A stretch of DNA of 64,000 nucleotides from Alviniconcha marisindica. Taxonomy: Eukaryota > Mollusca > Gastropoda > Provannidae. The stretch spans positions 202,501 through 266,500 of the forward strand of contig JABMCL010003549.1 in the NCBI GenBank assembly GCA_018857735.1. Reading direction: 5' to 3'. Below, one piece after another: positions 36,182 through 44,400 of this stretch (position 1 is its first letter; each line of letters begins with the position of its first letter). The position numbers were made by a program, and so were the translations under genes. The notes below the pieces were generated by a model that was given only the letters and a program-made list of their open reading frames with translations, made no database searches and was not told the DNA's origin.

Positions 36182-39100
36182 GACATGGAGAAGGTGCGAG
36201 ACTGAGACGGACATAGAGAGGACAGACTTGCTTGTAAAAAATAAAACTATTCTTTGTAGAAACTGTTTACTTACTGGTATCAGACGAAAACATTAAAACA
36301 AACAAAAGAAAACAAAAGAGAAGAAAAAGAAAAGAAAAAAGAATAAGACACGAGGGAGTTCATTAGCGCTCAAGAGATGTCACACAAACACAACAACGAT
36401 GACCTGAGTCACCTGTAGTAACTCTCACCTGATAGGTGAGTAAATACAAGGTACATAAACTCCACCAGAGTACAAGTTGCCTGTGGTAACTCTCACCTGG
36501 TATGCGAGTAAATATGCAAGGTGAAGGTACATAAACTCCACCAAAGGTATGTTCCTTCCCGTGTTGCTTAATGTCCTCAGATGTCGGTTGACATATTAGG
36601 GACAAGCTGAGACCAATGTGTGAGCATGGTTCAATGTTGCTTTATGTCCACGGAAACCACAAGGCTCGTTAGGATGGACAGCCCAGGACGGCCACCTCGA
36701 CTCTCACACAGCTCCTGAACTATGTGAACGGTACATGTTATGTCCTTTGGTGGAGTTTATGTACTCTTGTATTAACTTGCATGCCAGGAGAGAGTTACCG
36801 CAGGTGACTCCGGTCTTTGTTGTATTTGTATGACATCTTTTGAGTGCTGATTAGCTCCCTTTTGTGTTGATTCTGCATGAGAGCTCTGGGCCTTGTTTGG
36901 TTTCAGACTGTGACAAAGAAAAAGAGAAATGCTGAAACTACCGACAATACTGCAACATTATACAGTATATATAGCATCCTTGCCACATACGGCTATCGGC
37001 TCTAGTCTAGATCTAGCTCACCTGCACCCTGCAAAATGTCACTGAGAACAATGTGAAGGTCGACATGAAGCTGCTCGGACTCCACAACAAACTTGCGAAA
37101 GCTCATGTAGGACTGATGGAAGAGGCGTTCTGCAGAAAGAAACCATGGTGATGTTGGAGGCTGTTTCCTGACACAATGAGAGTCTTACTGCTTTTCCTAA
37201 CTTGCCACATCAGACAGTACAAGCTGTCAAGCTGTCCTTTTGATCTTGTGTCTGGTGACAAAGCAGTGCCATGTATACTGGGATCAAAAACTATGACAGT
37301 AGCAGTTACTCAGTTAATTGAATGCAAAGAGTCTGATCTTGAAAAAAACAGAGTTCTCAGCACTGTCAGACTGTCATGGCTGTTCCCTAGGCTTCAAATT
37401 AGGTGCCTTAGCTGCTCACTGGCGGAGCTATTTTTGGCTCCCCATGCACATCTGCTCTGTCAGTGGAATCTAGGTCAGTACCAGCGGTGGTCAGTAGTAC
37501 TAGCCGGCTGCCCTCTCACTTTCCACTTGGCTGGATTGCCACATGTGTAGTGCTCTTTACACACTCTGGGGGGCTTCTGGAGAGTCAGGCCCGATTTTAA
37601 GGAGAGGTTTTCTGTAGTGGATATATTGATGTTGTGATGTATGCAAGTTGTTTTGCTGAGAAAAGTCTATGCACCTCACAGTGTTGGTGTCTTTCAAACC
37701 TTTTATGTGTGTACCAACTACTCTCTACAGTCCAATAGTTTGCATGAAATGGCTCTGTTGCCAAAATGGAGTATTATTTACACCCCACCTTGGGAGTTTC
37801 TGGAGAGTGGAGCCCAATTTTAAGTGAAGGTTTCCTGTAGTGGATATATTAATGTTGTAACGTATGCATGTTGTTTTCCTGAGAAAAGTCTGTGCACCTC
37901 ACAATGTCATTGTGTACTTCATACTTTTTGTGTGTGTACCATGCACAGATTGTTGGTTTGCACTAAATGGATTCGTTGCTGAATGAAAACTAAAACTATT
38001 GTACCAAGCATGTTTGGTGTCCATGTAAACTTCAAAATAAGACTTTTACAATGGTCTGCTGTCCGACTCTGTGGTAAAATGTCACTGGGGAGGGAGGGGG
38101 TGAAAGACAGCTGTATAATTTACTGCTGGCAGCTGCAGCAGCATGTCTGCACCAGGACCGCTCAGCTGTCCATATCTTAAGTGGGGCCACCTGCACAGCT
38201 GACCTAGATTCTGGGGTATTGGCTCTGACCAACGCCCAAAATAGACCAGCCTTGCTCCAACTAAACAGGCCTCTGGGAACAGCAGTGTGTATGATACTGA
38301 TAGTATTTCCTAATTGGTACGCAGTTATTGTTACAAGTCAGCACTCAGTACTACTGTTATCACATAATATTAGTCAACGCATACCACCATTGTCCAATCA
38401 TCACTATGTTGTCAAGTCATCAGTCAATACATACTATCATTGTGACATCATCACTCCATTATAAAGTCATCAACACATACATTTAATCATCACTGTAAAG
38501 TCATCACTCAGTTGTCAAGTCATTAGTCAAGATGCTGCTGTTATTATGAAGTCATCAGTCAATGTACATTGTCATTATCATGTCATAGACTGATAACTCT
38601 GTTGTCAAGTCATCAATCAATGCATGCACTCTCATTGTGAAGTCATCATTCAGTTATCAAGTCATCAGTTAAAACACATAATGTCACTGTCATTGTGTCA
38701 AGTATTAGTCAATACCTACTCATCATTTTGTCATTGTCGTCACTCAGATGTCATCAGTCAGTACATACCAGTTGTCATTGTTATCACTCAGCTGTCAATC
38801 AGTCAGTCAACACATACTGACAATGTTAATTGTTACTAAAATACAGTTAATACTGTCATTATCATTGTCAAGTTGTAGTCAAAGTCAATACATACTGTCA
38901 TTTTGAAGTTAGCAGTCAGTATGTACTGTTACTGTCATCAGTCAATACTGTTACTGTCAAGTTATCAGACATCAGTCAATACACACTGTCATTATCAAGG
39001 TGTTAATAAAACCTACAGTCTGTGTTACTGTCAAGTTATTAATTTGTCAGTCACTGTCATGTTATTAGCCAATACACATTGTCACTGTCAAGTTATCAGT

Positions 39101-41019
39101 CAGTACACACTATCACTGTCAAGTTATCAGTCAGTAAACACTGTCACTGTCAAGTTGTCAGTCTCACTGTTAAGTTGTCAGTCAATGCACACTGTCACTG
39201 TCAAGCTGTCAGTCAACACACACTGTCACTGTCAAGTTGTTGGTCAACACACACTGTCACTGTCAGTGTCACTGTCAAGTTATCACAGTACACACTGTCA
39301 CTGTCAAGTTGTCAGTCAATACACACTGTCACTTTCAGTTTCAAGTTGTCAGTCAATACACACTGTCACTGTCAAGTTGTCAGTCAATACACACTGTCAC
39401 TTTGTCAGTCAATACATACTGTCATTTTCAAGTTGTCAGTCAATACACCCTGTCACTGTCAAGTTATCAGTCAATGCACACCATCACAGCCAAGCTGTCA
39501 GTCAATACATACTGTCAAGTCCATGCTCAGCTGCCAATGTCTTCACAACCGGCCTTCTGTAGAAATCATTCAGCAGACGTAGCAAGTCTTCTGTAACAAC
39601 AAAGAAGTGCTCTCTGTCACCACTATTAAATAAGCACTCTGCAAGTGTAAAACTGTTCCACCAAGAACAAGAACTCATCTGTAACCATCATAAGTAACTT
39701 AGTGTTTAAATGTGACAACAAAAACAACAACAACAAAAAAAGGGGGGGGGGGGGGGGGGGTTAGGGAATTTACTAGCACTTCAGTAGCAGTAGTAGGTTT
39801 TAAAGAGATGGGTCTTCAGAATGATTTTTAAAATGCAATGCTGGTGGGTGACTGAATGTGTCCGATTTCATGAGGTGGGGATTTCCAGACAGAGGGGATT
39901 GCATGCAGATTTACTATTCCATTGAATCTACCTGTCCTTTACCATCTGTTTACCTCAAAATTGAGATGATGGTGCAAGAGCTCTCAGAAGCCAAGTTAAC
40001 AACAACTGAGTGCAGTCCCCACTAGGATGGATGACCATTATGCATTAGGCTATGCACCTGCCTCAAGATTTCTTGGGAGTCAAATTCTGTGCAGACTCAA
40101 CAAAACTCCTTCGGATCAGGCTAACAAAAATATCATTTTTATGCAAGTTAAAGACCCTGTAACAGTGTAAACCATAACAGATTTCTTAAGATTGTGGAAA
40201 CACTAAAATAACCTAGCATGCACTAAAAATATGTGAAGCGCAGTGAATCTGCTCTAAAGCGGAAAATAATGATCAGTAATAATAATTAAAAAATTCATAT
40301 ATATATATCCTATAGATAGATATAAATAAATGGAAGAATCTCCCCAAAGAGGTTGCTGCCACTCCTTTACTATACTTTGGGGGGGGGGGGGGGGTGAATT
40401 GAGATTGAAGCACAGTCTACTGACAAATTTTAGGGCATAACTGTGGTTTACATTTTTGTTTTTGTCTTGTTCTGCACTGGCCATCATCTACAATTCTTCA
40501 CACAAAGAAGACATCTAGACTAAACATTAATAAAGTTTGTCGAGATCCTGCTTGAAAGATGCACTGCACTGCTTCTGCTGACAGTGACAATATTACATTT
40601 GTAACAAGTTCCAGACTGAGATTGTTCAGAGAAGAAATTGAATCTAAACACATTCGTTCTTGCCGGCATCTGTCAAGAAATAAGGGAGTAGTTTGTTCTC
40701 GTTCTGGTGAGGACTGGAATTGGGCCAAGGTAGAGAGGCCTGGTCTGGGTTCTCCCCAAACCCGTGCCCACTGTACTGAACAATCACCTTTCTTCAAATG
40801 TCCCGTCAGCTCAGCCCCAACATTAATGTCATCTGATGAGTTTGTTGGCTTGACGCTGAGAGGCTGTATTAGGCTGCTAAAGTCTTTTTCTTTGCCGCTG
40901 GAGGATTTTAACCGAACTGCTGACGCAATTGGGGCACAGCACTTAGACTGGTGACATTGCCCGATCATCAAAACTTGTCCCCTGAGGCTGGTAAGTCGTC
41001 GACACACTCTGGAAGCCAT
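16933..41019 (-). CDS. SUPV3L1: ATP-dependent RNA/DNA helicase SUV3, mitochondrial (gene span, 15 exons)
   Basis: Fifteen exons join without any phase conflict to 2,511 nt, 836 aa, against 786 aa in human. SUV3 is a DExH-type helicase of the mitochondrial matrix that unwinds RNA and works with PNPase in RNA degradation. What is seen: an Arg-rich N-terminus ([15 protein letters not shown]) fitting a mitochondrial presequence; VGAELT near residue 70; a helical N-domain (exons 2-4); Walker A GPTNSGKT at 194-201; TGEER; DEIQ (DExH box) at 278-281; [18 protein letters not shown] at 410-419; QIAGRAGR (motif VI) at 453-460; the SUV3 C-terminal domain with RYVFC.API.KKQPFVC and [17 protein letters not shown]; then [17 protein letters not shown] and a basic RG/N-rich tail. 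All catalytic motifs are intact. Introns are full of tandem repeats, four of which are built on its own splice sites. It is transcribed away from the ALMS1-like gene from a shared 384-bp interval. Confidence 0.95.
17620..17720. repeat. (CAA)n/(CA)n low complexity
   Basis: AACAACAACAAC and CA-type runs, 35-65 bases upstream of the exon 15 acceptor on the transcript strand, where they read as GTT/GT repeats. Confidence 0.8.
18342..18490 (-). CDS. SUPV3L1: SUPV3L1 exon 14
   Basis: Residues about 581-630. Encodes [16 protein letters not shown] through [11 protein letters not shown], part of the SUV3 C-terminal domain. Acceptor TCTGCAG|TTTGC, donor CTGGG|GTAACA, phase 2 out. Confidence 0.9.
18551..18620 (+). 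mobile_element. tRNA-like SINE head fragment
   Basis: GATGAGTGGTTAAG resembles box A and GGTTTGAACCCC (18587-18598) resembles box B (GGTTCGANTCC), spaced as in tRNA-derived SINEs. Only the head is recognisable. Confidence 0.45.
18645..18842 (+). repeat. 44-bp tandem repeat, about 4.5 copies
   Basis: Units carry CCAGATTACACCACCTTCAT and TTTTCAGT.GTTCTAAC. A second pair of 48-bp units follows at 18870-18964 (AGAGAGACAACYCRGGTCT). Confidence 0.85.
19384..19610 (-). repeat. CA-rich tract downstream of exon 13 donor
   Basis: (CA)n on the plus strand with a C-run at 19567-19583; (UG)n in the transcript, 25-50 nt after the exon 13 donor. Confidence 0.85.
19634..19813 (-). CDS. SUPV3L1: SUPV3L1 exon 13
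   Basis: Residues about 521-580. Encodes [18 protein letters not shown] and the highly conserved [19 protein letters not shown]. Acceptor TTGGACAG|GAC, donor CAAG|GTCAGA, phase 0 at both ends. Confidence 0.9.
20691..20771 (-). CDS. SUPV3L1: SUPV3L1 exon 12
   Basis: Residues about 494-520, [18 protein letters not shown] and so on. Phase 0 at both ends, acceptor GTTTCAG|C, donor CATG|GTGAGT. Confidence 0.9.
20990..21525. repeat. 43-bp minisatellite, about 12 copies
   Basis: Units share CCAGCCACAGCGACCTGTGG and ATACAAACACCATGGCATGT. The open frames across it on both strands come from the repeat. It lies in intron 11, about 220 bp upstream of exon 12 on the transcript strand. Confidence 0.9.
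21765..22370. repeat. two-level tandem duplication (A-A-B twice)
   Basis: Module A (about 80 bp, TTCAATGTCTGTTGACCAGA and AGTGTTGTATGTTTGTTAGT) occurs four times. Module B (about 130 bp, GGAACTAGTCACAAG, GAAAGTAATCCAT, ATTCTGCTT.TTGCCCCAA) occurs twice. The order is A A B A A B, a doubled 300-bp block. Confidence 0.85.
22492..22711 (-). CDS. SUPV3L1: SUPV3L1 exon 11
   Basis: Residues about 420-493. Encodes [20 protein letters not shown], the helicase motif [10 protein letters not shown] and RPIDPIE. Acceptor CACACAG|A, donor CGAG|GTAGGT, phase 2 in and 0 out. Confidence 0.92.
23530..23580 (+). repeat. dispersed repeat, family A, copy 2 (partial)
   Basis: GTTTAATGTCCACAGAAACC, then AAGGCTTATTAGGGATGGG, preceded by (AAGT)n. 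It matches the left half of 36629-36721. Confidence 0.55.
23590..23870 (+). repeat. inverted repeat pair, left arm
   Basis: Matches the reverse complement of about 26845-27085: AGCTTTTTATAGT, CACCATACAACCATGCACCA and ATGCAAAGCCA are shared in order. The arms are about 3 kb apart within intron 9, so this is either two insertions of the same element or one inverted duplication. Confidence 0.75.
23905..24005 (-). mobile_element. tRNA-derived SINE head
   Basis: On the minus strand: TAGCTCAGTGG (box A, 23979-23989), then GGTTCTTGTCC (box B, 23935-23945), 33 bases apart. These are the two internal RNA polymerase III promoter boxes in the normal spacing. It is not a functional tRNA, because no acceptor stem can be drawn. 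Confidence 0.65.
24087..25112 (-). repeat. 40-bp minisatellite containing the exon 10 donor, about 25 copies
   Basis: The regular unit on the transcript strand is GGCTGAACCTGTGAGTGGG followed by ATCACTGTGTTGTGTGTCAT. The end of exon 10 and its donor read GGCTCAACCT|GTGAGTGGG, the same sequence. The array begins with the real donor and continues for 1 kb, so nearly every unit keeps an intact CCT|GTGAGT. Confidence 0.95.
25103..25196 (-). CDS. SUPV3L1: SUPV3L1 exon 10
   Basis: Residues about 389-420. Encodes [18 protein letters not shown] and [10 protein letters not shown] (helicase motif V region). Acceptor CCCACAG|C, donor CCT|GTGAGT, phase 1 in and 2 out. Its last ten bases are part of the adjoining minisatellite unit. 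Confidence 0.92.
26341..26564. repeat. 112-bp direct tandem duplication
   Basis: Two near-identical copies of TTTAGAACGCCAAGCACTGG ... GTGAAGTTGTATCCTGGACA, apparently recent. Confidence 0.95.
26845..27085 (-). repeat. inverted repeat pair, right arm
   Basis: See 23590-23870. Immediately after it, 27095-27165 reads GCGCAGTGAGTCTGCTCTAG, AGCGCTATATAAGTGATCA and (ATCA)n; the start of this is shared with 40236-40285 and looks like the 3' end of a short retroposon. Confidence 0.75.
27255..27910. repeat. G-rich tandem repeat of about 105-115 bp, 6 copies
   Basis: Units share GTGTGTTTTCAAGGCCTGAC, TAAATGGTATCTGTGG, a G-run of variable length and GATCAATCCAGGTTGTGAGG. The G-runs could form quadruplexes on the plus strand. 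Confidence 0.9.
27945..28868. repeat. 31-bp minisatellite, about 29 copies
   Basis: Unit GGCAGAGGGACAGGCACATG then CCATCATTTCA. Because 31 is not a multiple of 3, all forward frames stay open over long distances, giving spurious proteins of up to 335 aa. It ends 24 bp from the exon 9 donor. Confidence 0.95.
28892..29020 (-). CDS. SUPV3L1: SUPV3L1 exon 9
   Basis: Residues about 346-388. Encodes [18 protein letters not shown] and [10 protein letters not shown], the start of RecA-like domain 2. Acceptor TTTGCAG|AG, donor CCTG|GTGAGT, phase 1 at both ends. Confidence 0.92.
29437..29488 (-). CDS. SUPV3L1: SUPV3L1 exon 8
   Basis: Residues about 329-345, [18 protein letters not shown] 52-nt exon; acceptor CTCCTAG|GTTCG, donor GTAG|GTGAGT. 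Confidence 0.88.
29780..30470. repeat. CA-rich minisatellite, about 34-36 bp units
   Basis: Units share AAATACAAACACAATCCACA and CAAACACACA.CAATAA; decayed in the middle. Confidence 0.85.
30545..30982 (-). repeat. 36-bp minisatellite with one inverted unit
   Basis: Units share GTGCAGGTGACACACTGCAC and AAAGACAAGACGCA. At 30781-30830 one unit is inverted, making a hairpin with arms CTGCACAAAGAC and GTCTTTGTGCAG. The array ends about 12 bp from the exon 7 donor. Confidence 0.9.
30994..31163 (-). CDS. SUPV3L1: SUPV3L1 exon 7
   Basis: Residues about 272-328. Encodes [13 protein letters not shown] (the DExH box DEIQ) and [18 protein letters not shown]. Acceptor TGACAG|ATGAGG, donor GGAG|GTCAGT, phase 1 in and 0 out. 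Confidence 0.93.
31144..31405 (-). repeat. 38-bp repeat duplicating the exon 7 acceptor
   Basis: Plus-strand copies CATCAATGACCGCCACCTCA then TCTGTCAGCA occur at about 31208, 31246, 31285 and 31314. The real exon 7 start reads CATCAATCACTGCCACCTCA then TCTGTCAGCA. Each copy reproduces an acceptor CTGACAG plus about 21 exon bases (for DEVAVID). Confidence 0.9.
31587..31674 (-). repeat. (CA)n/(AG)n tract after exon 6 donor
   Basis: In the SUPV3L1 transcript this is a CU tract then (UG)n, starting about 12 nt after the exon 6 donor. Confidence 0.92.
31686..31797 (-). CDS. SUPV3L1: SUPV3L1 exon 6
   Basis: Residues about 235-271. Encodes [18 protein letters not shown] and [11 protein letters not shown]. 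Acceptor TTGCCAG|GGAACC, donor CCAT|GTAAGT, phase 0 in and 1 out. Confidence 0.92.
31790..32960 (-). repeat. 45/57-bp minisatellite containing the exon 6 acceptor
   Basis: From the exon edge the units are irregular (about 45 bp, to about 32180), then about 13 regular 57-bp units follow. Each contains AGGTTCCCTGGCA on the plus strand; on the transcript strand this is TGCCAG|GGAACCT, a copy of the real acceptor. The 57-bp units (19 codons) give a false 360-residue plus-strand frame. Confidence 0.93.
32968..33160 (+). repeat. (TG)n tract
   Basis: TG-rich microsatellite with CATGCA interruptions, in intron 5. Confidence 0.95.
33285..34232. repeat. 78-bp minisatellite, 12 copies
   Basis: Units share ATGGCATGCGGAGGAACACC, TTGTGGGAGACAGACCCAAA and AGACAGTTACCTGACAAACG; less than about 5 percent divergent by eye. 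The unit is 26 codons, so both strands show long false frames (321 aa plus; up to 471 aa minus). Confidence 0.97.
34462..34630 (-). CDS. SUPV3L1: SUPV3L1 exon 5
   Basis: Residues about 178-234. Encodes [16 protein letters not shown], Walker A GPTNSGKT and [17 protein letters not shown]. Acceptor TTCTGCAG|G, donor GCA|GTGGGT, phase 2 in and 0 out. Confidence 0.94.
34745..34925 (-). repeat. CA/CAGA low complexity
   Basis: ACACAGACACACA-type runs, upstream of the exon 5 acceptor on the transcript strand. Confidence 0.85.
35597..35623 (-). repeat. G-run directly after the exon 4 donor
   Basis: On the transcript strand the donor GTAAGAC is followed by about 25 uninterrupted G. Its length is likely polymorphic or mis-sequenced. 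Confidence 0.85.
35631..35745 (-). CDS. SUPV3L1: SUPV3L1 exon 4
   Basis: Residues about 140-178. Encodes [20 protein letters not shown] and [15 protein letters not shown], the end of the N-terminal domain. Acceptor ACTTGCAG|GA, donor ACTG|GTAAGA, phase 1 in and 2 out. Confidence 0.92.
35885..35990 (+). repeat. (GGT)n-type triplet repeat
   Basis: GTGGTGGTAGTGG-type repeat, in intron 3. Confidence 0.85.
36046..36180. repeat. (GA)n and (CA)n microsatellite
   Basis: GA repeat 36046-36103, GA 36133-36149 and CA 36150-36178. Confidence 0.95.
36409..36805. repeat. local direct and inverted repeats
   Basis: GTAACTCTCACCTG and ACATAAACTCCACCA occur twice directly (36417-36470 and 36485-36545). The reverse complement occurs at 36735-36805 (TGGTGGAGTTTATGTACTC, GAGAGTTACCGCAGGTGACT). 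Together they could form a large stem. Confidence 0.8.
36629..36721 (+). repeat. dispersed repeat, family A, copy 3
   Basis: TTGCTTTATGTCCACGGAAA, AAGGCTCGTTAGGATGGAC and CCCAGGACGGCCACCTCGAC; see 2512-2605. The related sequence at 36561-36605 (TTGCTTAATGTCCTCAGATG, CATATTAGGGACAAG) suggests a larger family. Confidence 0.6.
37022..37129 (-). CDS. SUPV3L1: SUPV3L1 exon 3
   Basis: Residues about 104-139. Encodes [20 protein letters not shown] and [12 protein letters not shown]. Acceptor TTCTGCAG|AA, donor GCAG|GTGAGC, phase 1 at both ends. Confidence 0.9.
37130..38330. other. unique intron sequence, intron 2
   Basis: No exon is seen. A diverged direct repeat is present (TTTTCTGTAGTGGATATATT ... 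AAAGTCTATGCACCTCACAG at about 37608 and TTTCCTGTAGTGGATATATT at about 37828). Confidence 0.5.
38330..39520 (-). repeat. minisatellite containing the exon 2 donor
   Basis: Units of about 30-37 bp carry TCAGTCAATACACACTGTCA then CTGTCAAGTTG; in the transcript CTTGACAGTGACAGTGTGTA then TTGACTGA. The real exon 2 end and donor read CTTGACA|GTATGTATTGACTGA. Regular units lie nearest the exon; copies decay with distance, back to about 38330. Confidence 0.9.
39513..39590 (-). CDS. SUPV3L1: SUPV3L1 exon 2
   Basis: Residues about 78-103. Encodes [18 protein letters not shown] and LAAEHGLD, matching the SUV3 N-domain. Acceptor TTACAG|AAGAC, donor GACA|GTATGT, phase 1 at both ends. Its donor is the first unit of the adjoining array. 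Confidence 0.88.
39591..40787. other. SUPV3L1 intron 1
   Basis: Holds a G-run at 39741-39761, a G-run at 40380-40394, a (TA)n run at 40297-40320, and at 40236-40285 a GCGCAGTGAATCTGCTCTAA fragment shared with 27097-27165. No exon was found. Confidence 0.5.
40788..41019 (-). CDS. SUPV3L1: SUPV3L1 exon 1
   Basis: Residues 1-77. Starts [15 protein letters not shown] (basic, amphipathic, a likely mitochondrial presequence) and ends [12 protein letters not shown] with donor AAAG|GTGATT, phase 1. The ATG sits in AAAATGGCTTCC, a YY1-like context. Confidence 0.88.
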
Positions 41020-41403
41020 TTTACTGTTTGGCGAATAGAACGTGCATTAAAAATTACAAAACGTTAACCAGAAAACTCGCGGTGGCGCATACAAACCACT
41101 CAAGGACAAGTTTCGGTATCGTGGTGACAGGGCGCAGCCATGTTGGTGAAACTGAATTAGTAATTTTCGTAAACATAATTTCCAACGGACTTACTACATC
41201 AAATCATCGGGTTTACCAGTGTTACAAAATCAGTACAAAATAAATGAACTAGGGTGATGCAAAGGTTTTGATTCCGAATATCTCAGATGAAACTAACGGA
41301 AACATTTAAAATCAGCTTCGTACGAAAGGCGGCAACATTTGTTTACAAAATGGCTCCTGTTGGAAGAGTGATTGATATTTGAAAATAAATTTTATCAGCA
41401 ACC
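41020..41403. promoter_or_regulatory. probable bidirectional promoter, SUPV3L1 / ALMS1-like
   Basis: The two start codons are 384 bp apart and divergent. There is no TATA box at a useful place. Three YY1-like motifs are seen: AAAATGGCTTCC at the SUPV3L1 start (minus), GCCATGTTGG at 41137-41146, and AAAATGGCTCC at 41347-41357. Motifs of this type often mark TATA-less divergent promoters of housekeeping genes in animals. An ATG at 41350 opens a 10-codon frame ending at 41382; it would be an upstream ORF if transcription of the ALMS1-like gene starts before it. Confidence 0.6.
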
Positions 41404-41415
41404 ATGACGTCAAAG
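41404..41415 (+). CDS. ALMS1-like exon 1 (coding part)
   Basis: ATG ACG TCA AAG then donor GTATGG; four codons, phase 0. An in-frame stop lies 18 bases upstream. The choice rests on in-frame joining to exon 2 (MTSK|TLDFSSWYEL) and on the divergent promoter position; a different first exon cannot be excluded. Confidence 0.55.
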
Positions 41416-44400
41416 GTATGGGCATTTATTAACAAGACTGGCTCAACATTCTATAGATTAGATATGGCTATCGCGTATTTTGGCATGGTCAGATTTTGCG
41501 CGCCACTCACACCGTATTGGTACCGTTTCCACCTTTTCTGTTCTGCTAGTTTTGACAAGCTTGGGCTTGCTTGAAACTGAAAGGCTACCTTGGATTGTTT
41601 CCACACCTGCCGTAAGTCCCATTGTCTTCTTCCTTACTCAGGCGCTTTTCTTTCCATTGTTGGCACAGGAGGTATGTCTTACTGTAGTCAAACCTAATGG
41701 TGCATGAACATTTGTTGGGGTCTGTTGGGATACACCACTGAAAACTACTTTTAACTAGTCATTACTTGGGAACCTGTTGCATTCCGCAGGCACAAATCAG
41801 GACCGGTGAACTGTTAGTTGCCCAGAACAAATGTTAAGATGTGTACAAAAACCAAGGACTACTATGTGAGTTGATGTATTTACTGTTATAGTGTTAATGA
41901 CATTGTCATGAAGTTGTTGGCACTACATCTAAAGTTAGTGATTCCTCTGTTGCTTGTTAGTGTTACTGTTAGAAGTTTGCTTTCAAGTGCTATAATTTTG
42001 AGACTACAAGCAACAAGGTGTTACCAAACATGGAGCACAACCTGTATTATCTTTTTCTTTTACAAGAAAAGTGTGATACTGATAGTCCACCAACATGAAT
42101 CATGATGCTTAAGACATTCACTTGATTTAAGTTATCATCATAAACTTGTAATTTTAAACAAAGCAAGAATTGATGGCCACACATTAAAATTAATTTGGTA
42201 ATACTAATAGAGAGGAAAGTGATTTCGAAAAATAAAAACCCGATCAGAAATGAGCAAAACAAAATGTAAGAATTAATGAAAGATGGTCCAAACACATTAA
42301 AAAAGAAGAAGTTAAAAACAGTGCTGTTTATTATGACAAAGCATAACATGCAAATTGTTGAGGCAGGGCCCCCTTTTCAAGCTACAAAACAACAGTTAAA
42401 TTCTGCAAAATTAGATGTAGGACACTTTAGGTTCAGCTGTTCTGTTGTTTTGGTGTCCATTTGCTAATTCGCATGTTGTCTAATAAATAGTGTTCTTTTT
42501 AACTTTTTCTTTTATGTGTTTGACTCTTGTTTTAAGAATGCTAGCACTGTGGCAGTCATTCTCGTTTCAGATTTTTTGAGAAAGATAAATAACACAAGAA
42601 ACGCTGCACCGTGGGTAATGTCATGGACATGATGAATTAATGTTGGCTAATGTAGTTCTTATTTGTGGGACTTAGTTACCAAGACTGCAAACACCAAGGA
42701 AATGCAAGCATGATACTGCAAGTTGCAACATTGTCTCATGTTTGTTTTTCTGTGTAAGATCAGTAAGATTAATAGCATCTTGGACAGATATATATGTGCT
42801 GTTACTTGAGTGTGTGTTACACTGTTACCCAGTAAATATGAGATCAATAGGTGAGATTATTATTTTTTATAATGCATTGCTTTTATCCCTTATTAATGTC
42901 ATTGTTTGTTGTATAATACTTTATTTTGTGGACTGGGCATTTCAACATTGACAAAATCAGGCTGCCACCCACCCTGACTGAGCGGCAAGTCCTCCTCTCT
43001 GACACTGTAACTGACTCAGACCAACCCACCCTAGGATGTGGCCACAGCTCCCACACTTGAATCTCCTTCCACTAGTTCCAGTCATGCCTATAAGTCCAAA
43101 TGCCTATTGGACCCCCTTCCCCACCCCGGAAATCCAGCTTTACGGTGTTGTGTTACCCAGCTCATTTAGTTGTCTTGTTAACTTTTAGCTCATCCAGTTG
43201 TCTTTTTAGCTCACCGACTTGTCTTTTTGTGACTGGTCATCAGAGTCATCTGGACCCATTTAATTTTTACTATTACTGTTTTGTTTTGTTTTGTTTTTTG
43301 CCTATACTACAGTCTAGCACTGTTTTACTTGTTGTGTACCTATACAGTATACTGCTATCTAGACCTGTTTTACTTTTACTCTTAGTGTACATCTATACTG
43401 CTGTCTAGACCTGTTTTACTTTGACTAGTTTTAGAGTACTTATACTGCTATCTAGACCAGTATTAGCTTTAGTGTACTTACCTATATACTGCTATCTAGA
43501 CCTGTTTTACTTTTAGTGTACTTGTCCCACTTCAGCCATGCCAATGGATCATTTCTTTGACTATGAACAGTGATAGTCTCACTAATGATACTTGATAGTC
43601 TTACTATTGGTAATAATAATATTAATAATAAGACAGATCATATATATATATTATATATAAATATATCTTAGCACCTTTTCTCAAGAAGAGCAGTAATCAG
43701 ATGTGTTGTGGTTATACATGTATAGTGTGCATGCATTTCTAAACATTTTAGTTTTTTTCCTTCTCATTTGTGTTATAAATACTAATTAGTAATAAGTCCT
43801 CTTTTTCTTTCCAACAGACGTTAGACTTTTCGTCATGGTACGAGCTTCAAGCGGATACTGATTCTGATGAGGAACATGTGAGTCCACGTCTTGCTCTACC
43901 CTACAGCCACAGCGAGTACAGATACCAGTCTGTGGGAGGTACAAGGGTCGAGTCTCTTCAGCCATCTTCACAGGCTTCCTACCAGTACAGCCCACACAGC
44001 GGGCGTGGCTCTTTGATTCAGCAACTCTTGGATGAGATGGATGATGCAAATCAGAAAATTGACCAGTACGCTGGCTCAAAAAAATCTGATGGAGGTAAAT
44101 CTTGAAGTGTGTGTGTGTGTGCATGCATGTTACATTGCGTATTTGTGCACATGTGTGTTTACGTGTGTGCTTACAACTGTGTGTGTGTGTGTGTGTGTGT
44201 GTGGTGCAAGGTGTTTTCAATACTTTGTAGCTGTAAATCACGTTTTGTTCAGCATGTTTGGTGTTTTGTGCAGGAATGAGTTTGGAGGAGTTCCCCATCA
44301 GCCTGACGACCAAATTGGGCAGGGAGACGGATGAGAGTGGATGTGATGAAGTTGTGTCATCAGCCATAGCGGAGGTGTCCAAGGACTTCACCACAGGCAA

